From NCBI RefSeq assembly GCF_000745475.1, contig NZ_JQJJ01000010.1, positions 682,001-746,000 on the forward strand: a DNA stretch of 64,000 bases, written 5' to 3'. Below, piece after piece: positions 45,421 to 54,455 of the stretch (positions are counted from its first letter, which is position 1; every line of letters begins with the position of its first letter). Under the pieces are notes generated by a model, which worked only from the letters and a program-made list of their open reading frames with translations, ran no database searches and was not told the DNA's origin. The position numbers and the translations under genes are program-made. Origin of the DNA: Allobosea sp. UNC402CLCol (lineage in GTDB: Bacteria > Pseudomonadota > Alphaproteobacteria > Rhizobiales > Beijerinckiaceae).

Positions 45421-46413
45421 ATGATCAAGCAGAGCAGACGCGATTTCCTGGCCGCCGCTGCCGCGGGCTCGGTAGCCATCGCCGCCCCCTCGATCCTGCG
45501 GGCGCAGGCCCTCGTCCTGCGCTGGGCTGACGGCCAGCCGGCGACCCACCCCTCGCCGCAGAGCGCGGTGAAGGCCGGCACCGAGATCAAGGAGAAGACT
45601 GGTGGGCGCATCGATGTGCAGTCCTTCCCGAACGGGCAGCTCGGCTCCTCGCGGGACATGGTCGAGTCGGTCGCATCGGGCGCGCTGACCATGGTGACGG
45701 AAGGCGCGGCGCAGCTCGGCCAGTTCGTGCCGCAGCTCTCGATCATCGAGGCGCCCTATATCTGGAAGGACGCGGCGCATATGACGCGGGCGCTGAAATC
45801 CCCGCTGATCGACGAGCTCAACAAGGCGCTGGTCGAGAAGCGCGGCATGCGCATGATCGGCGTCAATTATTATGGCGTGCGCCACCTCACCAGCGGCAAG
45901 AAGCCGATCAACTCCGTCGAGGACATGAAGGGCTTCAAGCTGCGCGTGCCGGAGGTCGATACCTTCCGCGCCATGGCCGAGGCTTGGGGCGCACGGCCGA
46001 CGCCGCTGAACTTCTCCGAGCTCTACCTCGCGCTGTCGCAGGGCGCGGTCGACGGGCAGGAGAACCCGCTCCCGACCATCGCCTCGGCTAAGCTGGCGGA
46101 GGTGCAGAAATATCTCGTGCTGACGGCGCACATCATCACGCCGCGCCTCGTGATCGTGAACGAGGCCGCCTGGCAGAAGATCCCGCAGGCCGATCGCGCC
46201 GTCATCGTCGCCGCCGTCGACAAGGCCGCGGCCTGGCAGGACAACGAGATCCTGGAGCAGGAGAAGAGCCTGGCTGAGAGCCTCGGCAAGCAGGGCATGA
46301 CGGTGACGACGCCGGACAACGAGGCCTTCCGCAAGCCGGTGCTGGCAACGGTCCCGGCCAAGTTCGAGAGCAAATGGGGCAAGGGCCTCTGGGACCGCAT
46401 CCAGGCGCTGTGA
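45421..46413 (+). CDS. dctP: TRAP transporter solute receptor, DctP family
   Basis: A 330-residue periplasmic receptor for organic anions. A Tat signal, SRRDFLAAAAAGSVAIAAP, precedes the mature domain. Motifs include GKKPINSVEDMKGFKLRVPE, with the carboxylate-binding Arg, and ALSQGAVDGQENPLPTI. The GGAGGAAACAG ribosome site is strong. It is followed by DctQ and DctM. Confidence 0.93.
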   Translation: MIKQSRRDFLAAAAAGSVAIAAPSILRAQALVLRWADGQPATHPSPQSAVKAGTEIKEKTGGRIDVQSFPNGQLGSSRDMVESVASGALTMVTEGAAQLGQFVPQLSIIEAPYIWKDAAHMTRALKSPLIDELNKALVEKRGMRMIGVNYYGVRHLTSGKKPINSVEDMKGFKLRVPEVDTFRAMAEAWGARPTPLNFSELYLALSQGAVDGQENPLPTIASAKLAEVQKYLVLTAHIITPRLVIVNEAAWQKIPQADRAVIVAAVDKAAAWQDNEILEQEKSLAESLGKQGMTVTTPDNEAFRKPVLATVPAKFESKWGKGLWDRIQAL

Positions 46414-46430
46414 CCTTTCCCTGTGCTCAG

Positions 46431-46540
46431 CCCTCATCCTGAGGAGCCGCGAAGCGGCGTCTCGAAGGATGTTCCCGGAGACTCCGGAACCAACTGGACC
46501 ATCCTTCGAGACGCGCTCCTTAGGAGCGCTCCTCAGGATG
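46431..46540. repeat. CCTCATCCTGAGGAGC-type inverted repeat inside the TRAP operon
   Basis: Ends CCTCATCCTGAGGAGC and GCTCCTCAGGATG are inverted and flank a second inverted pair, CTCGAAGGATG and CATCCTTCGAG. It lies between dctP and dctQ, and could stabilise the dctP message or uncouple expression of the membrane subunits. Confidence 0.75.
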
Positions 46541-46584
46541 TGCGTTGAGCTCGGGCTTCCAGGTATCGAGAAAAGGCAATCCGC

Positions 46585-47097
46585 ATGACGTTCTGGCCCA
46601 GGCTGTTCGACCGGGTGATGGAGGTGATCGCCGCGCTTCTCCTCGTCGCGCTCTTGGTCACGGTGTCGCTCGGCATCGTCACCCGCGCCGTCGGCGAGCC
46701 GCTGATCTGGACCGACGAGGTCTCGCGCTTCCTGATGCTGTGGGTCGCTGTCGTGGGCTGGATCCTTGCCAGCCGGCGGCGCGCCCATATCCGCATCCGC
46801 TTCTTCCACGACATGCTGCCGGCGCGGGGATGGCGCTCGGCGGAAGCGCTCATGCAGCTCGCCATGGTCGTCTTCGGCGGCCTGACCGTCTGGTATTCCA
46901 TCCATCTCGTGCAGGCCAATTACGATCTCGAGGCGACGACCGTGCCGCTCTCTATGGGCCTGCTCTACGCGCCGATGGTGCTGGCTGGGATCGTAACCAT
47001 GCTGCAGGGCCTCGCCGAATTCGTCGGCAACCTCATGAACTGGCGGACCTCTCCCTATGAGCCGGTCGCGGCGACGCTGCAGGAGCCGGCCGAATGA
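46585..47097 (+). CDS. dctQ: TRAP transporter small permease, DctQ family
   Basis: A 170-residue, four-span membrane protein with VSLGIVTRAVGEPLIWTDEVSRFLMLWVAVVG and RRRAHIRI, the DctQ hallmarks. Its stop overlaps the DctM start as ATGA, so translation is coupled. DctQ partners the large subunit in sodium-driven uptake. Confidence 0.93.
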   Translation: MTFWPRLFDRVMEVIAALLLVALLVTVSLGIVTRAVGEPLIWTDEVSRFLMLWVAVVGWILASRRRAHIRIRFFHDMLPARGWRSAEALMQLAMVVFGGLTVWYSIHLVQANYDLEATTVPLSMGLLYAPMVLAGIVTMLQGLAEFVGNLMNWRTSPYEPVAATLQEPAE

Positions 47098-48380
47098 GCG
47101 CGCTGATCTTCAAGATCTCGGCCGTCTGGCTGCTCTCGATCCTGGCGGGCTTCCCGCTCTTCGCCTCGATGGGGCTCGCGGCCTTCGCCTTCGTGCTGAT
47201 CGGCGAACTCTCGGCCTCGATCGTGCCGCAGAAGATGGCGCAGGCGATGAACTCCTTCCCGATCGTCGCGGCGCCGCTCTTCATCCTGATGGGCAACATC
47301 CTCGCGGCGGCGCGCATCACCGACCGCATCGTCGCCTTCGCGACCTCGGTGATCGGCTGGCTGCGCGGCGGTTATGCCCATGCCTCGATCCTGACCAGCA
47401 TGATCTTCGCCGGCATGGTCGGCTCGGCGGTGGCGGATGCGGCGGGTTCGGGCGCCATCGAGATCCGCGCCATGCAGAAAGCCGGCTACCGGCCGGAGAC
47501 GGCGGCGGCGATCACCGCCGCGGCGGCGACGATCGGGCCGATCATCCCGCCTTCGCTGCCGATGGTGATCTACGGCGTCACGGCGGATGTCTCGATCGGG
47601 CGGCTGTTCATCGGCGGCGTCATCCCCGGCATCCTGATGGGCTTGTCGCTGATGGTGATGGTGATGTTCATCGCCAGGCGACAGGGCTTCCGGAAGGAAG
47701 GGTTCAAGGGCTTCCGCGAGATCGGCCGCAGCTTCCTGAACGGCTTCTTCGCGCTGATGACGCCGCCGATCATCCTGGGCGGCATGTTCTCGGGCCTCGT
47801 CACGCCGACGGAAGCGGCGGCCGTCGCCTGCCTTTACGCGCTCTTCCTCGGCTTCTTCGTCTATCGCACGCTGGAGGTGAAGCAGCTCTGGCCGATCCTG
47901 ATCGACACGGTCGAGACGATGGGGCTCGTCGCCGTGCTGGTGATGGCCGCTGGCGCGCTCGGCTGGTGCATGTCGATCTCGCGCGTGCCGCAGACACTGA
48001 CGCCGCTGATCGTCGAGACGATCGCGCATCCGCTCGTCTTCCTGCTGGTCTGCAACCTCATCCTGCTCGTCGTTGGCTGCTTCATGGAGGCGCTGGCGGC
48101 GATGCTGATCCTGATCCCGATCCTGGTGCCGGCGGCGAACAGTTTCGGCATCGACCCGGTTCAGTTCGGCATCATCATGATCCTGAACCTGATCCTGGGG
48201 ACGATCCATCCGCCGATCGGCGTCGTGCTCTTCGTGGTGACGCGCATCGCCAACGTCTCGTTCGAGGCGATGTCGAAGGCGATCCTGCCCTGGCTCGTGC
48301 CGCTGCTGGTGGTGCTGGCCGCGATCACGCTCTGGCCGCCGCTGACGACCTGGCTGCCGAACCATATCATGGGGCCGTGA
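47094..48380 (+). CDS. dctM: TRAP transporter large permease, DctM family
   Basis: A 428-residue, 12-span transport subunit. Typical segments are ADAAGSGAIEIRAMQKAGY, AAAATIGPIIPPSLPMVIYG, TPTEAAAVACLYAL and the C-terminal GTIHPPIGVVLFV. It completes the DctPQM system. Confidence 0.95.
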   Translation: MSALIFKISAVWLLSILAGFPLFASMGLAAFAFVLIGELSASIVPQKMAQAMNSFPIVAAPLFILMGNILAAARITDRIVAFATSVIGWLRGGYAHASILTSMIFAGMVGSAVADAAGSGAIEIRAMQKAGYRPETAAAITAAAATIGPIIPPSLPMVIYGVTADVSIGRLFIGGVIPGILMGLSLMVMVMFIARRQGFRKEGFKGFREIGRSFLNGFFALMTPPIILGGMFSGLVTPTEAAAVACLYALFLGFFVYRTLEVKQLWPILIDTVETMGLVAVLVMAAGALGWCMSISRVPQTLTPLIVETIAHPLVFLLVCNLILLVVGCFMEALAAMLILIPILVPAANSFGIDPVQFGIIMILNLILGTIHPPIGVVLFVVTRIANVSFEAMSKAILPWLVPLLVVLAAITLWPPLTTWLPNHIMGP

Positions 48381-48395
48381 GGTCGGGCCGATGCG

Positions 48396-48809
48396 CTAGC
48401 CCGCCGTTTCCGCCTGGGGCATCAGGTCGAGCAGGGCCGCGCGGCGGCTGGCGCCGTCCTCCGCGAGGAGATGGACGTGGATCTCCTTCGCGCCGCCCTC
48501 GGAGACGGCGCGCTGCCAGCGTGCCAGCGCCGCCTCGACGCCGAAGGGGCCGGAATCGCGGGCCGCGATGATCTGCCGCTCGGCCGAGACGGCGAGCAGC
48601 ACCGCATCGGTGAAGCTCAGGGGATGGGTGTCGTCGGCGGCGAAGACCGAGGCGACATAGCGCCGGCCCGAACGGCCGCGCCAGGCGGTGAAGCGACGCT
48701 CGCTCAGCGCAGCCGTGCTGCGCAACGGCATCTCGCGGGCCACTGTCTCCGGCGCCGGGGCCGGTTCATCGAACAGGTCCGGGGTGAAGCGATAGGCGAG
48801 GGCAGCCAT
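48396..48809 (-). CDS. Small protein of unknown function
   Basis: A 137-residue soluble protein with AGGAGGAAC before ATG 48809. It carries ERRFTAWRGRSGRRYVASVF and AVLLAVSAERQIIAARDSG, patches rich in Arg and aromatic residues, then HVHLLAEDGASRRAALLDL. I do not recognise the family. It is convergent with dctM. Confidence 0.65.
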   Translation of the reverse strand: MAALAYRFTPDLFDEPAPAPETVAREMPLRSTAALSERRFTAWRGRSGRRYVASVFAADDTHPLSFTDAVLLAVSAERQIIAARDSGPFGVEAALARWQRAVSEGGAKEIHVHLLAEDGASRRAALLDLMPQAETAG

Positions 48810-48904
48810 ATTCGTTCCTCCTGCAATAGGAACAAAATGGGAACGCTTCGGGGATAAGTCAACCGGGCCCGGTTCGGGCGAGGCGATGCTGCTGTCAGGA
48901 TATG

Positions 48905-49666
48905 TCAGGAGTTCGCGAGCGGATCCAGGCCGCGGGCGGCCAGCTCGGCGCGGCCCTGGGCGAGCAGCCGGTCGCTGGCCGTCTCGATGCGCTCCTGCAA
49001 TTCGTGCTGGAAGCTCGTCTTGTCGAGACCCGGCATGATCGGCGGCAGGATCTCCAGCCGGATCGTCCCCGGGCGCCGCAGAAACTGGCGGCGCGGCCAA
49101 TACAGGCCCGAATTCACCGCGACGGGCAGGCAGGGCACGCCCATCTCGGCATAGAGATGGGCGACGCCGAATTTGTAGGCCGGCGGCGCGCCGGGCGGGC
49201 GGCGGGTCCCCTCCGGGAAGATCAGGAGCTGGCGGCCCTTCTGGCCCAGCTCGATCTTGGCGAGGCGCGTGACGTCCTTGAGCGCGCGGGCGCGGGCGCC
49301 GCGATCGACCGGGATCATCCTGAGCTTGGCGAGGCACCAGCCGAAGACCGGGATGCGCATCAGTTCCCGCTTCAGGATGAAGACCGGGTCCGGAAAGAGG
49401 GTGAAGAGCGTGAAGGTCTCCCAGAAGGACTGGTGCTTGGCGGCGACCATCAACCCGCCTTCGGGAATGTTCTCGCGCCCGATGATCTCGTAGCGCGTGC
49501 CGGCGACGACGCGCATCAGCCAGAGCGAGCTGTGCGACCAGGCCGCGGCGACGTTCCGAAGCACCGCCTGCGGGAGCAGCAGCGCCGGCAACACCACGAA
49601 GATCAGCCAGAGGATGAGATTGGCATAGAACAGGACGTTGAAGGCGAGCGAGCGCAGGATCAGCAT
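48905..49666 (-). CDS. plsC: 1-acyl-sn-glycerol-3-phosphate acyltransferase
   Basis: Adds the second acyl chain in phosphatidic acid synthesis. The 253-residue membrane protein has an N-terminal span, the acyltransferase motif KHQSFWE (the HX4D/E catalytic box), RIPVFGWCLAK, LLIFPEGTRR (block III) and VPCLPVAVNSG. ATG 49666 fits the family. It follows the ydcF-like and ftsEX genes on the same strand. Confidence 0.94.
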   Translation of the reverse strand: MLILRSLAFNVLFYANLILWLIFVVLPALLLPQAVLRNVAAAWSHSSLWLMRVVAGTRYEIIGRENIPEGGLMVAAKHQSFWETFTLFTLFPDPVFILKRELMRIPVFGWCLAKLRMIPVDRGARARALKDVTRLAKIELGQKGRQLLIFPEGTRRPPGAPPAYKFGVAHLYAEMGVPCLPVAVNSGLYWPRRQFLRRPGTIRLEILPPIMPGLDKTSFQHELQERIETASDRLLAQGRAELAARGLDPLANS

Positions 49667-49748
49667 GGGCCCGCAATGAGCCCGAGACGCGGCGCCGGTC
49701 AAGCGCTTGCGGACTTGGAATTGTCTCGGGCCGTGTCGGAAACACAGT

Positions 49749-49789
49749 CCTCATCCTGAGGAGCCGCGGAATGGCTCCTCAGGATGAGG
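49749..49789. repeat. CCTCATCCTGAGGAGCC hairpin
   Basis: Perfect 17-base arms around a seven-base loop. It shares CCTCATCCTGAGGAGC with the element inside the TRAP operon at 46.43 kb. It lies between the plsC and YdcF-like genes. Confidence 0.8.
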
Positions 49790-49814
49790 GCTCAGGAGGC
49801 TTTCGAGGAGTCAC

Positions 49815-50609
49815 TCAGCCGTCGCGGTGGGTGGCCCCGCGCAGATGCGAGCGCCTTTCAGCCTCCGGGCCCAGGACTTCGGCCGGCTTCGGCGAGACCG
49901 GTTTGCGGCCGCCGATGATGACCGAAAGCCGGGAATATTCCGGGTCGTCCTCGACGAAGCTGCGCAGCCGCGCCACGAGATATTTGACGTATTCCGGGGC
50001 CAGCAGCCTGATCGTCGACCAGCGGTACCACCAGCCCGCGGTGTCGAGCTGATCGGTGACGACGGGATGGGCGATGAAACGCAGGCCTGGCATGGCATGG
50101 GAAAACTCGGCCAAGGTGCGCGGCATGTGATAGTTCGACGTCACCACCAGCAGCGAGCGGAAGCCGTGCCGGCGCACCCAGCGGCGGGTCTCGATCGCGT
50201 TGCCGATGGTATTGCGCGCGCGGTAGTCGAGATCGACGCAGCAGGCGAGCAGGTCACGCGATGCCGGGTTGAGCCGGGCGAGCTCCTCGCGGCTGGTCTT
50301 CTCGTTGACCCCGCTGATGAGGAGGCGCGCGCCGCGATCGGCTCCGAGCAGGCCGATGGCGTCGCCGATGCGCTGCGAGCCGCCGGTGACGACGACGATC
50401 GCATCGGTCTGCGGCGTCGCGACCGGCTCACGGGCCTCGATCCCGGCCGCGAAGCGGGCATAGCCGCAGACGAAAAGGACCGCACCGAGGGTGGTGGTCG
50501 CGATGGCCGCGAGCGCCAGGATACGACGACGCGACAGGCCGCCGCGCGAAACGGACGTCACCGTAGCGCCCACCGCGAGATGGTCGTTGCTGCTGCCAAT
50601 CATGGCCAT
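49815..50609 (-). CDS. YdcF/ElyC-like DUF218 protein
   Basis: A 264-residue protein with one N-terminal span (about 30-55) and a DUF218 domain: DAIVVVTGGSQRIGDAIGLL, GARLLISG, DYRARNTIGNAIETRRWV and VVTSNYHMPRTLAEF. The family acts in cell-envelope metabolism in some bacteria. It sits in the ftsE-ftsX-ydcF-plsC order common in Hyphomicrobiales. Confidence 0.9.
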   Translation of the reverse strand: MAMIGSSNDHLAVGATVTSVSRGGLSRRRILALAAIATTTLGAVLFVCGYARFAAGIEAREPVATPQTDAIVVVTGGSQRIGDAIGLLGADRGARLLISGVNEKTSREELARLNPASRDLLACCVDLDYRARNTIGNAIETRRWVRRHGFRSLLVVTSNYHMPRTLAEFSHAMPGLRFIAHPVVTDQLDTAGWWYRWSTIRLLAPEYVKYLVARLRSFVEDDPEYSRLSVIIGGRKPVSPKPAEVLGPEAERRSHLRGATHRDG

Positions 50610-50676
50610 GGCGCGAACCTAACCGGCCAATCGGGCATAACGGCGGCACGAGGCAAATTGTCGTTGTGCCGCGTCG

Positions 50677-51642
50677 TCATGCCAGCACCTTCAGGTAGTG
50701 GCGCACGGTGAAGCGCGAGACGAGCCCGGCGATGGCGGCGACGACCAGGGCGACGAGCACGACCGCGGCATAGCCGGCCCAGCCGATCTCGAAGGCGCCG
50801 AACAGGGCCTGCAACTGCTCCGCCTCCGGCGCCGTCGACCAGAAGGACGAGACGAAGCCCAGAAGCGCGATCGCGACGATGGCGGCGAGGCCGCCCATCG
50901 CGCCGCCGCGCAGGCCGAGCCGGATGAAGCGGCTCTGGAACTCGCGCGCGATAAAATCGTCGCCGGCGCCGACGAAATGCAGCACCTCGACGCTTTCGCG
51001 GCTGCCCGCCATGGCGCCCCGCGTCGCGAAGGCGACGGCCAGCGCCGCCGCCGTCAGCACGAGCAGCACGATGACGAAGCCGGAGACGATGATCGTGCTC
51101 GCCATCGCCGAAAGCCGCCTGATCCAGACCCGGTGATCGTCGAGGATCGCCGTCGACACCTCGTTGCGCAGGGCCGGGCCGAAGCGGGCGATGTCGGGAG
51201 AGGCGCCGGGCCTGAGCTTCAGCACGATGAGCCGGGGCACCGGCAATTCGACGAGGTCGAGGCCGGTGCCGAGCCAGGGTTCGAGCAGCTTGTCGGATTC
51301 CGCCTTGGGCACGGCACGCACGCTCTCGATGCCGTCGAGCGCCTGGGCCATCGCCACGGCCTTGGCGACGTCTTCCTCGATGTTGCGGCGCGCCTCCGGG
51401 CGGATCTGGATGGTCATCTCGTCGGAGACGGCGCCGCGCCACTGGTCGGAGGCGCGCGCGGCGAGCACGGCTGCCCCGGCGCTCAGCGCGGCGAGAAAGG
51501 TCAGGATCGCGATCACGGCCATCAGCGCGCGGCCGGCCACCGTATCGACCGGCACGAGCGGCTGGCCGCGCCGGAGATTGGTCGGCAGGGCCTTCTCCTC
51601 GCGTGCCTCGTGGTCGTATTCGATGGCTTCAGGCATCGACAT
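50677..51642 (-). CDS. ftsX: Cell-division ABC transporter permease FtsX
   Basis: A 321-residue membrane protein with four spans and a periplasmic loop. N-terminal span about 40-62, then FtsX extracellular domain (about 65-165) and a core of three spans (IIVSGFVIVLLVLTAAAL, LRGGAMGGLAAIVAIAL, AAVVLVALVVAAIAGLV). With FtsE it links septation to cell-wall hydrolases. Its start overlaps ftsE by 14 bases. Confidence 0.93.
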   Translation of the reverse strand: MSMPEAIEYDHEAREEKALPTNLRRGQPLVPVDTVAGRALMAVIAILTFLAALSAGAAVLAARASDQWRGAVSDEMTIQIRPEARRNIEEDVAKAVAMAQALDGIESVRAVPKAESDKLLEPWLGTGLDLVELPVPRLIVLKLRPGASPDIARFGPALRNEVSTAILDDHRVWIRRLSAMASTIIVSGFVIVLLVLTAAALAVAFATRGAMAGSRESVEVLHFVGAGDDFIAREFQSRFIRLGLRGGAMGGLAAIVAIALLGFVSSFWSTAPEAEQLQALFGAFEIGWAGYAAVVLVALVVAAIAGLVSRFTVRHYLKVLA

Positions 51643-52288
51643 GCAGATGCCCGTCGGCCAGGACGAGACGCGGCGCGTCGTAGATGTCCATCAGGTTGAG
51701 GTCGTGGGTGGCGATGATCACGGCGGTGCCGAGCTGCTGCAACTCCATGAACAGGCGCAGCAGGCGGCGGCCGAGGCCGGGATCGACATTGCCGGTCGGC
51801 TCGTCGGCCAGGAGCAGCTCGGGCCGCGCGATCAGGGCGCGGGCGATGGCCGCGCGCTGCTTCTCGCCGCCGGAGAGAACCGCCGGCACGGCATGCATGC
51901 GCTCGCCGAGGCCGACCCAGCGCAGAAGCTCGACGACCTCGGCGCGATAGCTCGCCTCTTCCTTGCCGAGCACGCGCAGCGGCAGCGCGACATTCTCGTA
52001 GACAGTGAGATGGTCGAGCAGGCGGAAATCCTGGAAGACCACGCCCATGCGGCGGCGGAAGGCCGTCAGCGTCGATCCGTCGAGGCGCGAGACATCCTGC
52101 CCGAAAAGGTTGACGAGGCCGCGCGTCGGCTTCAGCGCCATCAGGATGAGGCGCATCAGCGTCGTCTTGCCGGCGCCGGAGGGCCCGGTCAGATACTGGA
52201 ACGAGCGCGGCGCAATGCTGAAGTTGATGTCCTTCAGCACCTCCGGGCCCATGCCGTAACGCAGGCCGACATTCTCGAAACGAACCAA
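51629..52288 (-). CDS. ftsE: Cell-division ATP-binding protein FtsE
   Basis: A 219-residue ABC ATPase with Walker A GPSGAGKTT, signature LSGGEKQRAAIARAL, Walker B LLLADEPTGNVD and the H-loop THDLN. FtsE has the typical VRFENVGLRYG start. I place it at TTG 52288, behind GAGGAAG, giving the usual length; the upstream in-frame ATG would add 32 residues absent from the family. FtsE/FtsX work together at the divisome. Confidence 0.93.
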   Translation of the reverse strand: MVRFENVGLRYGMGPEVLKDINFSIAPRSFQYLTGPSGAGKTTLMRLILMALKPTRGLVNLFGQDVSRLDGSTLTAFRRRMGVVFQDFRLLDHLTVYENVALPLRVLGKEEASYRAEVVELLRWVGLGERMHAVPAVLSGGEKQRAAIARALIARPELLLADEPTGNVDPGLGRRLLRLFMELQQLGTAVIIATHDLNLMDIYDAPRLVLADGHLHVDA

Positions 52289-52560
52289 GCCGTCTTCCTC
52301 GTCCCATAGCGCACGGCCGGCAGAAATCCCGGCCGGCGCAGCAATGCTATATCGTAAGCGGCGGCGCACCGAGCGGCTGCGCACGCGTCAACATGCCCCC
52401 AAGATTCTTCACGCGACGTTAACCATAAATCGCGTCAATGAAGCCGGTTGCCTCGGTTGGCCGAAGCAATGCTTCGCCGTGGCTTGCCGCCGGCGAAAGG
52501 CCCGGAAAGACTCGGTGCCGACTGCCGGTGCCGTTCATCGCAGGAAACCACGCTGCCTTC

Positions 52561-53361
52561 ATGCTGATCGTCTGTCCCTCCTGCGCCAGTCAGTATGAGC
52601 TCGACGCGGCCAAACTGGGGCCGGGCGGGCGCAAGGTGCGCTGCGCCCAATGCAAGACGCTGTGGCATGTCGATGCGGCGAGCGAGATGCCGCCGGCGCC
52701 GAGCGTCGAGGAGACGCAGGCCCTGCTGGCCGAGGAGCTGGAGCGCGCGGCCGCGATCGAGGCGGAGATCGCCGCAGTCGTTGCCGAGGACGCGACGGCG
52801 GGCGAGGCGGGCGTGCTTGAGGAGGAGCCGCCGCCGGTCGCGCCGCCGGAAACCCGTCCTTCGGCGGGATACAGGGCGCGCTTCGGCAAAGCCGCGGTCG
52901 TGGGGCGCAAGGGGCTCGCGCTGCCCGCCGTCGCGGCGCTGGCCGGCGTCACGCTCCTGGTCGGACTGGCCTGGCAACGCAATCTCGTGGTTCAGGCCGC
53001 GCCGCAGCTCGCAGGCCTGTTCGAGCGGATCGGCCTGCCGGTGAATGTCCGGGGCCTGAGCCTGACGGCCGTCGAGAGCGGCTTGATCGACGATGGGCAA
53101 AGCCGTTTCCTCGTCGTCGAGGGCGATGTCACCAATATCGCGAAAGGCAGGACCAAGGTGCCGCCGATCCAGGTTTCGGTGAAGGACGAGGCCGGGCAGA
53201 CCCTCTATAGCTGGACCACGGAGCCGCCGCGCGGCGTGCTGGAGCCGGCCGAGCTGATGCGCTTCCGCGCAAGGCTGGCGTCCCCGCCGGAAAAGGGGCG
53301 CTCGGTGCAGGTGCGCTTCACTTCCACGGCGGGCACGGCCAATATCGCGAGCGCGCATTAA
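52561..53361 (+). CDS. MJ0042-type zinc-ribbon, DUF3426-like membrane protein
   Basis: A 266-residue protein starting MLIVCPSCASQYELD with a second CxxC (RCAQCKTLW), the MJ0042 zinc finger. An acidic linker (about 45-100) and one membrane span (about 120-139, LPAVAALAGVTLLVGLA) precede a C-terminal DUF3426 beta domain (FLVVEGDVTNIAKG). It is divergent from ftsE, as in many Hyphomicrobiales. Function unknown. Confidence 0.88.
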   Translation: MLIVCPSCASQYELDAAKLGPGGRKVRCAQCKTLWHVDAASEMPPAPSVEETQALLAEELERAAAIEAEIAAVVAEDATAGEAGVLEEEPPPVAPPETRPSAGYRARFGKAAVVGRKGLALPAVAALAGVTLLVGLAWQRNLVVQAAPQLAGLFERIGLPVNVRGLSLTAVESGLIDDGQSRFLVVEGDVTNIAKGRTKVPPIQVSVKDEAGQTLYSWTTEPPRGVLEPAELMRFRARLASPPEKGRSVQVRFTSTAGTANIASAH

Positions 53362-53492
53362 TCTTGCAACGATGCCCCCGCCCTGCGGTTTGCGGCGGCC
53401 CGAACGTACGATATCAACCCGCCGCGAACGTTCTCGGCGCAAGCCCTGCGCGGGAACCTTCGCGGCCATAAGTCACGAAAGCAGGAGTCATT

Positions 53493-54050
53493 ATGCCGGA
53501 ACGGCGGATCAGGGTGCTCTATGACGAGGCTGCGATCGCGCAGCGCAATGCGGAGATCGCGCAGGCGGTCGCCGACAGCCAGCCGAAGGACTTGCTCGTC
53601 GTCGCCGTCCTCAAGGGCAGCTTCATGTTTGCCGCCGATCTGATCCGCGCCATGCATCGTGTCGGCCTCGCGCCCCAGGTCGAGTTCATCCACCTGTCGA
53701 GCTACCGGACGGGGACCGTCTCCACCGGCCAGGTCGAAATCCTGCGCGACGTGCAGAGCGAGGTGCGCGGGCGCGACGTGCTGCTGGTCGACGACATCCT
53801 CGAATCCGGCCGCACGCTCGCCTTCGCCAAGGATCTGCTGGCGGCGCGCGGCGCCCGCTCGGTCTCGACCGCCGTGTTGCTGGAGAAGCCGAACAAGCGC
53901 GCCGTCAACATCGTGGCTGATCATGTCGGCTTCGAATGTCCGGATTATTTCGTCGTGGGCTACGGCATGGATGTCGCCCATTCCTATCGGCAACTGCCCT
54001 TCGTCGGCGTCATCGAAACCGAGGATCAGGCCGGTCTGCCGGGCATCTGA
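53493..54050 (+). CDS. hpt: Hypoxanthine phosphoribosyltransferase
   Basis: Purine salvage: makes IMP or GMP from the base and PRPP. The 185-residue protein has VLKGSFMFAADLIR, HLSSYRTGT and the PRPP motif VLLVDDILESGRT. The next gene, a response regulator, begins 9 bases later, so they are cotranscribed. Confidence 0.95.
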   Translation: MPERRIRVLYDEAAIAQRNAEIAQAVADSQPKDLLVVAVLKGSFMFAADLIRAMHRVGLAPQVEFIHLSSYRTGTVSTGQVEILRDVQSEVRGRDVLLVDDILESGRTLAFAKDLLAARGARSVSTAVLLEKPNKRAVNIVADHVGFECPDYFVVGYGMDVAHSYRQLPFVGVIETEDQAGLPGI

Positions 54051-54059
54051 GGAACTGCC

Positions 54060-54434
54060 ATGTCGCGTATTCTGGTCGTCGATGACGAGGAGCCATTGCG
54101 CGCGCTGGTCGCGCGCGGGCTCGGCATGGATGGTCACACCTGCATCACCGCTGCGGACGGAGCCGAGGCACTCGACATCCTCATCGCCGAGCAGGGCCAT
54201 TTCGACCTGCTGCTGACCGATATCCGCATGCCGCTGATGGACGGCATTGCGCTGGCGCTCGCCGCCAAGCAGCAGTTCCCGGAGCTGACCATCATGCTGA
54301 TGACCGGCTATGCCGAGCAGCGCGAGCGGGCGAAGAGCCTCGAGGCGATCGTGGAGGAGGTGATGACCAAGCCCTTCACCATCGCCGAGCTGCGCGCCAC
54401 GGTGCTGAAGGTGATCGAGCGTTCGATCGGGTAG
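54060..54434 (+). CDS. cpdR: Response regulator CpdR
   Basis: A 124-residue stand-alone receiver domain with DDEE, the phospho-acceptor Asp54 in LLTDIRMP, MTGYAEQ and the Lys of MTKPF. No output domain. CpdR recruits substrates to ClpXP in the alphaproteobacterial cell cycle, when unphosphorylated. The wording MSRILVVDDEEPLRALVARGL is CpdR-like. Confidence 0.92.
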   Translation: MSRILVVDDEEPLRALVARGLGMDGHTCITAADGAEALDILIAEQGHFDLLLTDIRMPLMDGIALALAAKQQFPELTIMLMTGYAEQRERAKSLEAIVEEVMTKPFTIAELRATVLKVIERSIG

Positions 54435-54455
54435 GCGAGCGTCTTAACGACTGTC

